Shown here one piece after another: positions 1-12,857 of a DNA stretch of 64,000 nucleotides. The notes under the pieces were generated by a model that was not told where the DNA came from, made no database searches, and saw only the letters and a list, made by a program, of their open reading frames with translations. The stretch spans positions 16,036,532 to 16,100,531 of the forward strand of contig CM119263.1 in assembly GCA_051294375.1 (NCBI GenBank). Reading direction: 5' to 3'. The translations under genes were made by a program, and so were the position numbers. The stretch is from Paraspadella gotoi. Lineage: Eukaryota > Chaetognatha. Positions within the stretch are counted from its first letter, which is position 1; the number at the start of each line of letters is the position of its first letter.

Positions 1-637
1 GCCCTTCATAGTCAACACTGTTTTTTTTTCTTTCACGAGTAAAAAAAAACTTAGTTTTTTTTCAGACTTTTCGAGTTTTAAAGTTTTAAGCGCAGAAAAA
101 AAAGTCGTTAAAAAACGAAGCAGCGACAAATTGAACTCTTTTCTTTTTGGGCAAAGTGCCGAGTTATGCAGTTGGCGAAAAAGCAATCGAGCGATGCAGT
201 TAGAAGAAAACAGTCGCGCGATGCAACTGGTTAAAAAGGAAGGGAAAAAGTGCAGAATGTGAAAAAAGTTCGTTAAAGAAAGCAGTTGTAGGTATACGTG
301 AGATCCGTAATCCACTTTAACTTATAATTGTCAACAAAACAATTCCATAAAACGCCATTCGGGTAGACAATAAATGTTTATGCGAGTAGTAATAATAAAT
401 ATTAAGTTATTATTCCTCAGAAAAGGCCTGTATTTGCTCCGTTGTTATGTCGAATATAGTTGACAAAACAGTAAACGTACATCAACATTGATTCGTCAAA
501 GGGATCGTTTAAGACGTCTACAGAGAAACGTTTTTTACGTCGAGAATTGTTCACATCAGGTTTACGGTTGTCGTTAAGGACAGAGATCCTCTTGCTTTTT
601 TCTGTCTATCTAACGCTTTCTTTCACTTTATTTCTTT

Positions 638-641
<4 letters not shown>

Positions 642-691
<50 letters not shown>
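642..691. repeat. (CT)n microsatellite
   Basis: About 25 CT units. The equivalent tract in the second 11-kb copy (about 11,817-11,910) is interrupted and longer. Confidence 0.97.
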
Positions 692-693
<2 letters not shown>

Positions 694-1074
694 ACACCCG
701 ATATCCTGGCACAATCTCCCTTTCCCCAAGTTTTTCTCTTGTACCGGGGTAGCTTAGTCTCTGGATGTCTTTTATTAGGCTCTTAGAGTTCCTCTCAAAT
801 CTAATCAGGAAAAACGACGGATTTTTTTTTCTCTTTCTCTCTGCCTCTCCTTTTTTTTCGTCCCCTTTTTCTAGCGCTTTTTCCTTGGAGGGATGGTTAT
901 ATGCGTCCCCTGGCTGCAAGAAGGTTTTTTTTTTATTGTCTTCAACAGTCCCGCAGTTAAGTGAGACTGAGCGGTTGTCGCCGACGACCCACAAAAGGGA
1001 GCAAATTTGTTTGCGATGTAAAAAAGGGAAGTCGGCGATTGAACAATATGTATAATGATGATGATGATTCAATG

Positions 1075-1076
<2 letters not shown>

Positions 1077-1105
<29 letters not shown>
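1077..1105. repeat. (GA)n microsatellite
   Basis: About 14 uninterrupted GA units. The matching site in the second copy (12,286-12,365) is expanded and interrupted. Confidence 0.97.
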
Positions 1106-1107
<2 letters not shown>

Positions 1108-1548
1108 AAACGGTTTGTTTTTCTCAGCCCCGTTGGAGGATTCAACTCGGAGACAGTAAGGAGGGATTTTATTAGACAAGAAATCAGCAGTCAGCAGTTT
1201 GTTTCCCATTGAGCCGGTGGAGTCGGGATGGAAGGGGGGCTGGGGGTCGAGGAAGCGGCCGGTGGATAAGTTGGTCGTTGGCAAAAGAATTCGGGACAGA
1301 GCTGCCGCACCCCGGGACTTAGGAGATCCTGTGGAAGGCAGCGGCGTAATCAGGGTGGGGCCTGCGGATGAGCAGTTGGACCGGTAATCCTGGCGGCGGA
1401 GGATCGAACCTCTTAAAATTGAGCGAAGGGGATGGTGAGGAAAGGAAAAGGCTGTCAGCCTGAGGGTGTTGCAGCCAAGGATCAAAGCCCCCTCCAGACA
1501 GCTTTAAGGGCCAGATGGACTTTTGTTTTTGTTGTTTGGGGGTTTTAG

Positions 1549-1566
1549 AAGAGAGAGAGAGAAGAG

Positions 1567-1651
<85 letters not shown>

Positions 1652-1660
1652 TAGAGAGAT
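1549..1660. repeat. (GA)n microsatellite, interrupted
   Basis: A purine tract of GA units with GAAGAG interruptions. Its partner is at about 12,818-12,892. Confidence 0.95.
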
Positions 1661-1931
1661 AATGAAATTGGAAAAAACAGAAGCATCGCCTTTTTGATCC
1701 ATTTTTAAACCTCACCAGCCTAATCCACCACTTTAGTTCTCCTCTCCGACAAAGGTTTAGTTATTTTTTATTTATTTATTTATTTCGTTTTTCACGGCAC
1801 CGTTTCGTCATTAATATTCAGCAGCGGGGGACGCGACGTCGCCGAGCCAAAGCCGGAGAGAGAGAGAGAGATTTCCTGTCGCGGAAAGATAAAGCGTCCG
1901 AGCCTTTTCCCAGTTTCAAAAGTCAGCCCGG

Positions 1932-1932
<1 letters not shown>

Positions 1933-1972
<40 letters not shown>
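1933..1972. repeat. Poly-T run
   Basis: About 40 T residues, against about 17 at 13,182-13,199 in the second copy. Homopolymers of this length are unreliable in long-read assemblies. Confidence 0.95.
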
Positions 1973-1975
<3 letters not shown>

Positions 1976-3499
1976 GGAGAGAAAATCGTTATTTTACTGC
2001 CGCCGACTGAATGGGACCGAAATGAATTAGTTCGCTGGAAATATAACTCGGTTTGAAAACACAGATTAAGTTAATCAAGTTGAGTTCGTATACATATATT
2101 CGAACTATTTGCAGTTAAAGTCAAACTCTCTAAGAATGTATAAAAAAAAGATTGATTATCGAGTTGATACTTTCCATAAACAGATTTTGGGTTTTCGATT
2201 ATTCTATTAAATCAACCGTAATGGCATAAAACTCGTTTTTAAAAAAAAAATAGGTGGGTAACTTTTTTGTCTTTCTCTTCGTCGTTGTTGTCATCTTCAC
2301 CGTCGTTTAAAACGTTTAATCTCGTTCTTGTCAACATTTTGAACATCATTCTTTCTTACTTTTTTTCACTTTCCTCGTCTCGTCGATGTCTCGGTCGTCA
2401 TCATCGGCCTTTGAGTCATCTCCGCCAACTTTGTCCTTGCTATTTTTTTTCTCTCCGCAACGACACGTTTCAAGACTCTTTCGTCATCGTTTACGTCGTC
2501 TCTGCCATCGTCGTCGTCGGCTGACCGGAAGTCACCTGAACCTCGGCATCACGTGACTGCTCGCTTCTCGGCGTGAGTGACGTCAGCGATGGGACATCGA
2601 AACTTCAAAGCGAGAAACACATTTGTGGTTCAGTTGTGAAAAAAAAAATAGTTGAAATGGGAATCGTAGTTTTAGATGGTTGTGACCTGATGTTAAACGG
2701 CAATCGTATAAATAATTTATAACAGTCGAGAAATTGGTACATTAGTGAGTTCAAATTTGAGGGTTCTAACAGATAAGATATTTTTTAACGCGAGATGAAA
2801 AAGAATTGTTAGGCAAATGCAAATGTAAATATAAATGTAAAAATCTTAAAGAATTATCAAATCAACACTTTGCAGACGTAGTTAATATATGTAGTAAATA
2901 CGTAGTAAATATATGATTAATTAAACGAAAAATTGGTCTTACAAAAAAAACCTAAAAAAAAGAGGGGCGAATGTCAGAGATTTTTTTTCTTCGGAACAAT
3001 GTGAGGACATCTAGATTTGAATGAGAAAAAAAAAAGACAAACGACTCTGGAGTCCGGATGCGGATGATTAAACGAGGCAGAGACCGAGAGGAAATGAAGT
3101 CTCTCAAAAGAAAAAAAACGATCAAAAATCGATTTTGAGATGGAAAAACAAAAAAACTCTATCAACGGCGGATATAAATGTCGCAGAAAAAAAATTGCGT
3201 GGGCGTCGAAATTGCGTTACTTAGTTGCGTGATTACGCCCGGGGATCCTTTTCGTTATAGTCGTTGTCGTTAGCGAGGGAGTTACGGCCTTCTCCGTTTT
3301 TTCTCTCTCCGTACTCAGTAACTGTCTTTCTATTTCGAATTTCTGTTTTTTTGTATCTCTCTCTCTATCTCTCTCTCTCTCTATTTCTTTCTATCGTCCC
3401 TTCCTTTGTGAAAAAGGCTCAGAATCCCGCGACGTGTGAACCAAGAGGAGGCTTTCGCTCCCCTTCGCGAAAACCGGAAGATAATGCAGCCAATTTCAG

Positions 3500-3710
3500 A
3501 TGGATGGAAAGAAGAAAGGAATGAATGGATGAAGGGAGGTATGAATGAATGATTAGATGGATAGCAAGATGAACGGTTGAGCGGTTATGGATGATTGACG
3601 AATGTAGGATAGATAATTGGATATATACTTGAATGAGAGGATGGATAGACGTAGGGATTGATTGACTGAATTATAGAAGGATGACTGAATGAATGACCAA
3701 GAGGAAGGAA
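3500..3710. repeat. Degenerate GATG/GAAT tetranucleotide array
   Basis: Repeated gatg, gaatga and gatagat words in imperfect tandem order; the partner is at about 14,750-14,970. A similar degenerate GAAT array lies at 5,335-5,640. Confidence 0.7.
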
Positions 3711-3934
3711 GATCTTTCAAAAAATTTGGCTCACTTCCCCATTGGAATGAGTGAAAACGTTTAGCAGACTTCCTCTTTCACGAGAATTCGGTTGGTTGGT
3801 CCTGACGTGAAGAAGACGGTTTTTCCCCCTCAGAGGCTTCAGTTTCGTCCATCGCCCGTTGACCGCAGACGAGACTAACGACCTCGTTTTTTCGACTACA
3901 ACCACCGAAACTTTTTTTTTTTTGACGACGAGAC

Positions 3935-3943
3935 TCTCGACGA

Positions 3944-3981
<38 letters not shown>

Positions 3982-3985
3982 TTGA
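3935..3985. repeat. (GAC)n trinucleotide repeat
   Basis: About 14 GAC/GACG units. In the second copy (15,215-15,240) the array is shorter and broken. All frames are open because of the repeat, so poly-Thr and poly-Val frames here are not evidence of a gene. Confidence 0.9.
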
Positions 3986-5410
3986 CAACGAAGGCGACGA
4001 CGACGACAAAAATGAACAATGCAAATGTTTTGTTTTTTTTTTTATTCGAAGCTCCTTTCTCTCTTGCATTGCCAGGAGACCAAATTTATTGTAGGCTGAT
4101 TTTGTGCGTAAATTTCGTGAAAATCTGGAAAGGAACAGTGGGAGAAGAGACATAGAAAAAAGGAGGAAGAGAAAAAAGCGGAGAGACAAAATGACAAGGG
4201 ACAAAATATGAGGCTGCTTTTGGAGCTTTTTAAAGCAATATTATTCCAGTAACTTCTATTTAAACTGTTAAAAAAAAAACACAAAAACAACAAAAGTGCA
4301 TATAACTTAGTAGACTTTTTCACAAAACTTTCCAATTGACGTATTCGCTCCTTATCGTTTCTTTTTTCTTAACTCAGAAAAATAGATTTTCTGTTTTGGA
4401 TTGAAAGTTTAACTCTATTGTTTCCGTCACAATTCAAAGTAAATCCATGTAAAACAACAGTCAACAACGACAACAATCGTAAGAAGAACAACAACGCCGA
4501 CGACGCGAGATAGATTTTTGCTTTCGGACTTAATCTCGTTTTCTGGCGGAAGACGAAATACTGAAGATGTGAGAAGGCGTGTCGTGGCCCGGGGCGGTAG
4601 GAGGCAAGAAGTGGACGCTCCTGTTTTGAACGAGGAATGTCCCTGTCCAAGCTTGGCGCAGCGAGAGTTTTTGCCAAATGGAAATTGATTAAAATAAGTG
4701 TTTCCTAAAATGTTCCCCCCCAAAAAAAAATTATCGAGTTAGTCGACTCGTATGATAGCGGAGAAAGATTTTCTCAGCAGCGGAAAAGTGAATTGTAACC
4801 AACGAGAAAGTAGCCGAGCCACGCTAAAAGGTAACCCCAATCAAGGGAAGCAGATTGAGAAAATAGTGGGATAGAAACTTTCCTTAACTTCCTTTACGGA
4901 CAGAATCCGTCTCTTTACAATTCCACCAATTTCGACAGGATTTAATTAGTTTAATTTTAAGCAACTAAAACCAACATGACGACCGCGTGCGTAAATCCAC
5001 ATGTACGTACAAATCGCTATGCATGAGTAAAATTGAGTATGCATTCGCTTACAAAATAATTGCACAGACACATAACACTGAATTCAACACCCCACTTCTT
5101 TTTTTTCACTTCTCGTCTACACCGAACTCCCAACACCCTCGCCGATTCCTAATCAGCGCCACGCTCCACCTGCTACGTGACCCACTACTCCCAATCAAAC
5201 TAGCTCGGTCTCTCTTCGCCTCCTGAGCCCCGAATGGGAACCGTATTGGTCTCCTTTCTCTGGGGAGAGGCAATAATTGCCTAAATTAAGGAGAGCGAAT
5301 AAAAAGTGGAGAAAGAACGTATTGAATTGGAGATCGAATATGTAATGAATTAATGTATATATAATTTAATGAATGAATGATTGCATGAACGAATTAAATT
5401 AAATTATCTT

Positions 5411-5525
5411 GTAAGAGTGATGGAGGCCTTAAACCACCAAAGCCTGTCCAAAGTCAGGGGCAAGATAGCTTATTTATTAAATTAATGGATAATTTTTATA
5501 TTGGTTGTATGAATTTCATAGATAA
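5411..5525 (+). repeat. Dispersed repeat 'TGATGGAGGCCTTAAACCACC'-type, copy 1
   Basis: About 115 bp, almost identical to 34,485-34,600 and, on the opposite strand, to 32,800-32,895. Shared words include caaagcctgtccaaagtcag and caagatagcttatttatt. Its position in the second 11-kb copy (16,740-16,830) holds only a badly scrambled version. I find no clear terminal inverted repeats or internal pol III boxes, so its class is unknown. Confidence 0.8.
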
Positions 5526-5869
5526 TTAATTATTGAATAAATAAATGAATAAACGAATGAATCGATCAATGAATGAATAAATGAATCTATGAACGAATGA
5601 TAGCCTTGAGGACTGAATAATGGATAATGAGTGAATAAACTTAAAACGGGCTAACTTCGGTACAGAAAGGGAACGAGAGGTAAAAGCTCGTTCATTAGCA
5701 TAAACAAAAAACAAATAACATTGAAGCTTTTGCCGAACGAAGCTTGAATGGGCTGGCTGGGGAAAAGATAAAATTAACGAAGCAATTTGACAGAAAGAAA
5801 AAAAAAGGGGAATTTAGCATTTGATCCTTTTCCCTGTCTGCGAAAGTCCGAATTCCGGGTGCCCTCACC

Positions 5870-6218
5870 CAGTCGCGTGTCGAGAAATGGCGGGCCCCTC
5901 AAAAATTAGTTGAGGCTCAACTAATTTTTTTTTTAGCAAGCCCCGGGGCCCACTGAAAGCCAAGCTCATCCCACCGCCTTACAATTAATTTAGCCACTAA
6001 GCAAGAATGATATTTTAAAAATCACACATTATTGTCATAATATCAACGATTTTAAGATTTCTTAATGGCACCAAAAATATTTTATTAAATTAAAAGCTAT
6101 TTTCTCCTTTAAAATTTTTATATAATTTTTTTTAGCCCTATGAGCTTTTCTCGGGGTCCCCCTAAGAGCCTGGGCCCCTCGTCTTTGTGAAGGGTGCCTT
6201 CCCCTCTATACGCCCCTG
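5870..6218 (+). mobile_element. hAT-like MITE (349 bp) with 8-bp target duplication
   Basis: The element is flanked by ccctcacc at 5,862-5,869 and again at 6,219-6,226, an 8-bp direct repeat as expected for hAT transposons. Its ends are inverted repeats: CAGTCGCGTGTCGAG on the left and, read inward from the right, CAGGGGCGTATAGAG, matching at 11 of 15 positions. The subterminal zones are rich in GGGCCCC and the middle is AT-rich, with no coding capacity, so it is non-autonomous. The CAGGGGCG terminus is a common hAT end. The superfamily is inferred from TSD length and termini only. Confidence 0.75.
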
Positions 6219-6977
6219 CCCTCACCCGATTTCTTTCCCCAACCCTCCCTCCAACCTGGTTTCTCCAATCTCCAGCTCAAGAATCTCTGAAAAATTCATG
6301 GTGCTTTGGGTCTTTCTCTCCCCATTTTGTATTTTCCTTTTCCATATTATTATTTCCCCCTCTCTTTCCCTCTTAGTTGGGGAGATTTGATTTTCGACAA
6401 CGGATCTGAGATGAGATTCAGACTCTCCACTTTTTTTTTCGGAAGGGGGAAAGGAAGAAAGAAGAGCTATGAAGAATGAGGAGCGTTAGGGGGTGTTGTT
6501 TGCGTCGATGGGTGAGGTGAAGAAGCGGGAAAATTTAAAAAGAGATCATGTGTGAGAGAGAAGTGAGGGGGAAAAGGGAGCGGGCGTCGGAAGCAAATCA
6601 ATAAAAGAGGAATCGAACGTCGGGGTGGGGTAGAGACGAACGACAAAGGCGTAAGGTAAGTTCGCGTAAAGGGAGACGAGGAAATGGTGGGGTGACCGGG
6701 AATCTGGGAGATAGATTCAAATGGCCCTAATTCAGTTTGGTTTACTTTGAAAGGTTTTATTAAATTATGAATAAATAAAGCATTCGGCGAATGGATTTGT
6801 CCGGGAATTTATTCCGAAACTTAAGCGGATTTTTTCGATGAGAGAGAATCTTTCTTTCAATTTTTTAAAGTTTTTTTTCTCCGGAAATTCGTGGTAGAGT
6901 ATCTGAGTCACGAACGAGTCTAAACGCGCAACGACAACGGGATCGTGATTTTTGGATTGAACAGTCTCTTCGCCACC

Positions 6978-6991
6978 CCCCCCCCCCCCCG
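6978..6991. repeat. Poly-C run
   Basis: A C homopolymer within a C-rich stretch; the partner at 18,246-18,281 is interrupted and longer. Confidence 0.9.
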
Positions 6992-7664
6992 CGCTTCACT
7001 GCCGAGGTTTTTCTTCGCATAACAAAGGAGCCTCGACCCCGAGTGTCGAGGATTTAGGTCAAAGGAGGCGAAGAATGGCCGCTCGCGTTGGCGAGGCTTT
7101 GAGGTCGGAATGCCGGAAACGAGGTGCGGGGTCGAAGGAGGTCGCTGTGAAAGTTGTGGGGTCGGAAGTGAGGTCGAAACGCCGAGACAAGTACGCAACG
7201 ACCAGGAGAAAATAGTGGGTGGGGGGATGGAGAAAAATTTTTTTTTGAAATCCTTGTTGTGAGTTGTGATCGAGGAATCAGGAGGATCTTACCCTAAGCT
7301 ACGAGCCTCGTTGAGTAAAAACCTGGAAAGCTTTCGAAAGACTTTTACGTCGTCATCGCGTTCGCTGTTGAAATAATTATTTTTGTTGCTTCCTACGTCA
7401 AAGTCGTCCTCTGTCGTTGTCGTCTTCGTCTTCCGTCGCCGCCATCATCGTCTTCGTCGTCGTCGTCGCCAGATGGCGAAATCTTAAGACCCTCGGTAAT
7501 CCCATCTGCTTTCGCTTTTTCGAGATATTCACGTCCGCGTCCGACCGACGAAGCGCCTCAAAAAGTAAGAATGTGCGGATGTGCGCTCCATTGAGATAAT
7601 ATTTTATTTTCTTTGAGAGGATTTAAGGGTGGCCGTGGTATGAATCAAAAAGCCCCGCCTCTGT

Positions 7665-7878
7665 CGGTATATACACACCGTTCAGCCAATACCATTGACT
7701 CGGAGGGGGAATGCTCCATCCCAAGCGTTGCGTTCCATCCACAGTCCTAATGGATGTGGATGGCGAAGCGATACCGTCCTAGGGTAACCGCGCCAGTGGC
7801 AGGCGTCATTGAGGTTCGGAAGCCCCAAAAGTCAACATTGAGATGTCCCATCTAAATGGGCATCACCCGCCTGTTGCC
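7665..7878 (+). repeat. Hairpin-rich dispersed repeat, copy 1
   Basis: About 215 bp, matched by 19,032-19,245 (same orientation, inside the duplication) and by 62,499-62,729 (opposite orientation, outside it). Shared blocks include ggtatat.cacaccg, ttcagccaat, gggggaatgc.ccat, gcgccagtg and the terminal hairpin gatg(t/c)cccat...atggg.catc. The third copy shows that this is a dispersed family, not just part of the duplication. No ORF is present. A weak B-box-like ggttcggaagccc occurs inside, so a SINE is possible. Confidence 0.8.
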
Positions 7879-8888
7879 ATTCGCCTTTATTTTTTCTCTT
7901 TTTTCTTTAGACCCTGAAAAAAAAATTAAAAGAGTGAAAAGCATTTTACTCTCTCATGCCCTCTCTTGCCCTCTCTTGCCCTCTCTCGCTTTCCTTGCTT
8001 TCCTGCTCTCGCTCATGCACGAGCTTCAAGTGCTAAAAATAGTGTCGACTGTTTAGATATTTTTTTTTTCAGAAAATAACATTTCCAGCCGAAAGCCACA
8101 TTTCGGAAATGAATTTCTTACCAAGAGTTTTTTTTTTCTATTTCAAAAATATTCGCATGGGGCTTCTGTTTTTCTGCGTCTAAAAACGTGGAATCGCATC
8201 TGCTCTAAATCTTTTATTTCATTTTGATTATGGAGAATCACTGGAGGCAAGCGGACATTTTTCTGTACCCTTTATAAAGACCGGACGAGCTGGACGTTGT
8301 CCTCTGTCTAATAGAGACCGTACACTCTCCGGAGACGAGACGATCGATCGGCGACCCCATTGTTCGTAATCGCGCCGATAAAAATTTAACGACTTTTCAA
8401 TTCCATTCTATCGAGCCCATCGCTTCGACGCCACTCAAATGGCCCTGCGAAAATTCCGGTTTTTTTTTTCCTCCCCGACTTAACGTCGAGAGAGGGCGAT
8501 ACTTCATTCTTTACAGGTCATTCTTTCAGGAATATTATCGATAAATCTCCATCATCACTCACGGTTATTTTTTTTTTCTCACTTACATTTCTCACTTTAT
8601 TTTTTAAATATTCGGGCGAAGAAAGTTATTGTAGTCATGTTGTCGTGTGAACACATGAAAATAAAGTCGCTGCGGCGAAAGACATTAGATGAACCGATCT
8701 TGTTTTTCTATATGTTCTTTTCTGTTTACCTTATTTCAATTCTCCTTCCTTTCTTTCCTTTCTTTTTTTTTTCTTCCTCCTCCCTTCCTGCGGACTCTCA
8801 GACAAAATTGAGTTCCGTCACCGTCATCCCTTTAAAACGTCAAAACGTCATTGTGTGAACGCCATAATCGTCAACTCCGGTAGCGTCA

Positions 8889-8890
<2 letters not shown>

Positions 8891-8960
<70 letters not shown>

Positions 8961-8971
8961 TCTCTCTCTCT
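8891..8971. repeat. (CT)n microsatellite
   Basis: A long CT run ending in TCTTCTCT interruptions; the partner is at about 20,239-20,327. Confidence 0.96.
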
Positions 8972-10504
8972 TTAAATTTTTTTTTCGACAAAAGTGTCTA
9001 AAAGTTAAAACGCAGTGGACAGGACAAGAGAAAATGGTTATAAAGGCATAAAAGAGTCAAAAAGTTCTAGAGAGATCTCGAGAGAGGTACATTCTAAAAT
9101 CTTGACAAAAGGAATTTGCTTTTAATTAATTAACATGCTTACTTAAACGTAGGATAACTATATATGAGCAACAGCGATGACTCAATAATACTTTACTCAA
9201 TAATAATAATAATAATAATTCTTCACTTTATTAAAAATTTAGACGATTTTTACATCGCATGAAATGGATCAGTAGAAAAACAGGAAGAAATTGTAAGAAG
9301 TTGAAAGATTTGAAAACATTAGAACGGAACGTAAAAATGTATTTGCCTCTTGTATTTTCTTGAGGCGGATAAGAGATTGAAAAAAAAAACAAGATTTTGC
9401 CGTTTTCTCCAGATTTACTAATTGCTGAGTCTCCTTCCTGCTTTTCTTTCTCTCCGTCTTTACTTTCATTCCTTCTTCATTCTCTTTTCATTTTTCCTAA
9501 TTATTTCTTTATAGAATTTTCTTTGAACACTCGTTTTCGAGTTAGGGCGAAAGAGCTAACGTAATCTCAAACGTTTCATGAGCGCCTAATGAATCTCAGA
9601 AGGTTAATTTAACTACTCCTGATTTCAAAGTGCTAATAAAGAAGCCTTTTCCATCGTCGTCGTCGTTGTCGTCGTCCTCGGTTATATATTTCATTAGTAA
9701 CTCGACACGATTCTCGCGATGAAACCGGAAAAGCGCGAGATATCGTTCGTCCTTTTTTTTATTAAAGACGCCGCAGCCGCCGGCGGCACTTGGATAAAAA
9801 TTTTAAAAAAATAAATTGTTTTAAAAGGATTTAATTCTCTTTTAAGCAATGCAATTATCACGAATAAAAAAAAAAAGGAAATAACGGTGATGAGATTTTC
9901 CAGGGCATTATTAAATTTTCCTTCGCAGTTATCGAAGCGAAGGCGCGGGCGAGGCGCGCCGCCCACGCCTGCCGATTGCACGAGCACGATGCCGCCGCCG
10001 CCGCCCCTCCTCGTCACGCACCTTCGGCGCCGGTTTTTCGTGACGAAGTCGCCTCATCGATTTATCACATGGAGGCAAACATCACTTTCATCAGTCACGT
10101 TGAAGCTGGAATTTCAATTTCACTTTGAAAACCTTTGCTTAGAAACTTGATCCTTCATAAACATTTGCCATTTAAAATATCGCTTTTACAAGCCTGGCTT
10201 AATTCTGATATTTATCATCTACCCCATTCTAAAAAATTCCATGCGGTTGCTTTTTCTTATTTTACATATTTTGATATTTAATTTACGATATTATAAACCG
10301 GAATATTAAAAACAAGTTTTCTCGTTTAAACATAATTTGTCAAATATGAAAAAGAATAACTTGACGCTGCAATGTTTAATAACAATAATGACAAAACCTT
10401 TTCGATTGTAGCTCTTCTATTGAGAAAAGCAGATTCACTTTTCCATGAAAAACGATTTCACAACAACAGAAAGTCAATTACGTTGAGAAATTGAATAAGA
10501 GACG

Positions 10505-10588
10505 TAAGATAAAAAGAAAGAGAAAGAAAGAAAGAAAGAAAGAAAGAAAGCACAGAGAAAGACAGAGAAGAAAGAAAGAAAGAAATAA

Positions 10589-10632
<44 letters not shown>

Positions 10633-10758
10633 AAATAAATAAATAAAGAAAGAAAAAGAAAAAAGAAAAACAAGAAAGAAAGAGAAAGAAAGAAAGAAAG
10701 AAAGAAAGAAACAAACAAACAAACAAACAAACAAACAAACAAACAACTAAAGAAACAA
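10505..10758. repeat. Compound GAAA / TAAA / CAAA microsatellite
   Basis: Consecutive blocks of GAAA, TAAA, GAAA and CAAA units. All six frames are open through it and give meaningless Leu/Phe/Ser-rich translations. The partner at about 21,890-22,045 has lost the TAAA block. Confidence 0.95.
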
Positions 10759-12817
10759 AAAAGTCGCGTTTGTTTTTTTTGTTTTTTTCTTTTTTTTCCT
10801 CGGGCGATAAAGAAAAATGATAAAGAGAGAGAAAAATGGAAAAATGAAGAATGAAAGCGAAGGCGGTAACCAGACGAGAGAGAAGACGAAAGAAAGAATT
10901 TCCTGTCGATGGCAACGAGGAATACATTTCGCCTCGATCCTCGCGGGAAACCGCCTTAATTTTCCCGTAGAGTAAGTGGCTCGTGGGACCGCGTAGTAAC
11001 CTCTCTCTCTATCTCTCTCGACGTTAGCATCCGAGAAGCGAAACCGAGGAGCGGCTGATAAAGTGAGAAAGCGTATAGAATAAAACGATTAAGTATAAAT
11101 TAAATGCGATTGAACTGATTGAACCGCGAGAGAGCGCGCGGGCCGAGTTCATAAAAAGGCCCTTCATAGTCACACTTGTTTTTTTCTTTCACGAGTAAAA
11201 AAAAAACTTTAGTTTTTTTGTTTTCAGACTTTCGAGTTTTAAAGTTTAAGCGCAGAAAAAAAATCGTTAAAAAAACGAAAGCAGCGACAATTGAACTCTT
11301 TTCTTTTTGGGGCAAAGTGCCGAGGTAGCGGAGGTCGGCGAAAAAGCAATCCAGCGATGCAGTTAGAAGGAAAACAGTCGCGCGATGCAACTGTTAAAAG
11401 AAGGGGAAGGAAAAATGCAGAATGTGAGAAAAAAGTCGTTAAAAGAAAGCAGTTGTAGTAACGTGAGATCCGTAATCCACTTAACTTAATAATGTCAACA
11501 AAACATCCATAAAACGCCATTCGGGTGTAGACAATAAATGTTATGCGAGTAGTAATAATAAATATTAAGTATATTCCTCAGAAAAAGGCCTGTATTTGCT
11601 CCGTTGTTATGTTCGAATATAGTTGACAAAAACAGTAAAACGTACATCAACATTGATTCGTCTAAAGGATCGTTTAAGACGTCTACAGAAGGAAACGTTT
11701 TTTACGTCGAGAATTGTTCACATCACGAGTTTACCGCTCTTCACAATAAATAAGGAACAGAATCCTCTTGCTTTTTTCTGCTATCTACGCTTTTCTTCAC
11801 TTTATTTCTTTATCCTCTCTTCTTCTCTCCTCTCTCTCTCTCTCCTCTCTCTCTCTCTTCTCTCTCTTCCTCCCTCTCTCTCTCCTTCTCTCTCTCTCTC
11901 TCTCTCTCTCACGACACCGATTATCCTGGCACAATCTCCCTTTCCCCAAGTTTCTCTGCTACGGGGTAAAGCTAGTCTTTGGATGTCTTTATTAGGCTCT
12001 TTAGAGTTCCTCTCAAATTCTAATCAGGAAAAAACGACGGATTTTTTTTTCTCTTTTCTCTCTTTTTTTTTCTCCCCTTTTCTAGCGCTTTTTCCTTGGA
12101 GGGATGGTTATATTGCGTCCCTGGCTGCAAGAAGGTTTTTTTTTTTATGTCGTTCAACAGTCCCGCAGTTAAGCTTGAGACTGAGCGGTTGTCGCCGACG
12201 ACCCCAAAAGGGAGCAAATTTGTTTTGCAATGTAAATAAAGGAAGTCGGCGATTGAACAATATGTATAATGATTGATAGATCAAATGGAGAGAGAGAGAA
12301 GAGAAGAGTAGAGAGAGGAGATGAGAGAGAGAGAGAGAGAGAGAAGAAGGGTAGATTGAGAGAAAGACAAACGGTTTTTTTCTCAAGCCGTTGGACGGAT
12401 TCAACTGGATGACAGTAAGGAGGATATTTATTAGACACAGAAAATCAGGCAGTCAGCAGTTTGTTTCCCATGAGCCGGGGATGTTCGGGATGGAAGGGGG
12501 CTGGGGGTTTGAGGAGCGCGGTGAATAAGTTGGTCGTTCGCAAAAGAGATCGTGGACAGAGCTGTCGCCCCCTGGACTGCTTAGGAGATCCTTGGTAAGG
12601 CAGGCGGCGTATTCAGGTGGGGCTGCCGGATGAGCGAGTTGGACCGGATATATCCTGCGGCGGAGGATCGATACTCTTAATTGAATGGCGAGGGATGGTG
12701 AGGAAAGTGAAAGCTTTGATCAGGCCTGAGGTGTTGCAGCATCAAGGATCAAGCCCCTTCAGACAGTTTAAGGGCCAGATGGACTTTTTTTTTTTGTGTT
12801 TCTGGTTTTTAGAAATG

Positions 12818-12857
<40 letters not shown>

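Larger units (their letters stand above)
1..10880 (+). repeat. Direct duplication, copy 1 (about 11 kb, cut by the window start)
   Basis: The opening bases (gcccttcatagtca) recur at 11,160, and the order of landmarks is the same through both copies: CT tract, GA tract, poly-T run, GAC repeat, degenerate GAAT repeat, MITE, C-run, CT tract and the GAAA/CAAA microsatellite. Differences are mostly one-base insertions or deletions. No exon with splice sites and conserved reading frame was found; the open frames here are microsatellite read-through or fail to survive in the other copy. The repeat is certain. Whether it is a genomic duplication or two haplotypes laid end to end cannot be decided from sequence alone. 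Confidence 0.93.

Noticed and set aside
3717-4204. Poly-Thr, poly-Val and poly-Ser frames
   Set aside because: All come from the GAC repeat; the second copy breaks them.
10458-10927. Overlapping Leu/Phe/Ser-rich frames of about 90-150 residues on the minus strand
   Set aside because: They are read-through of the GAAA/TAAA/CAAA microsatellite, open in several frames, and change completely in the second copy.
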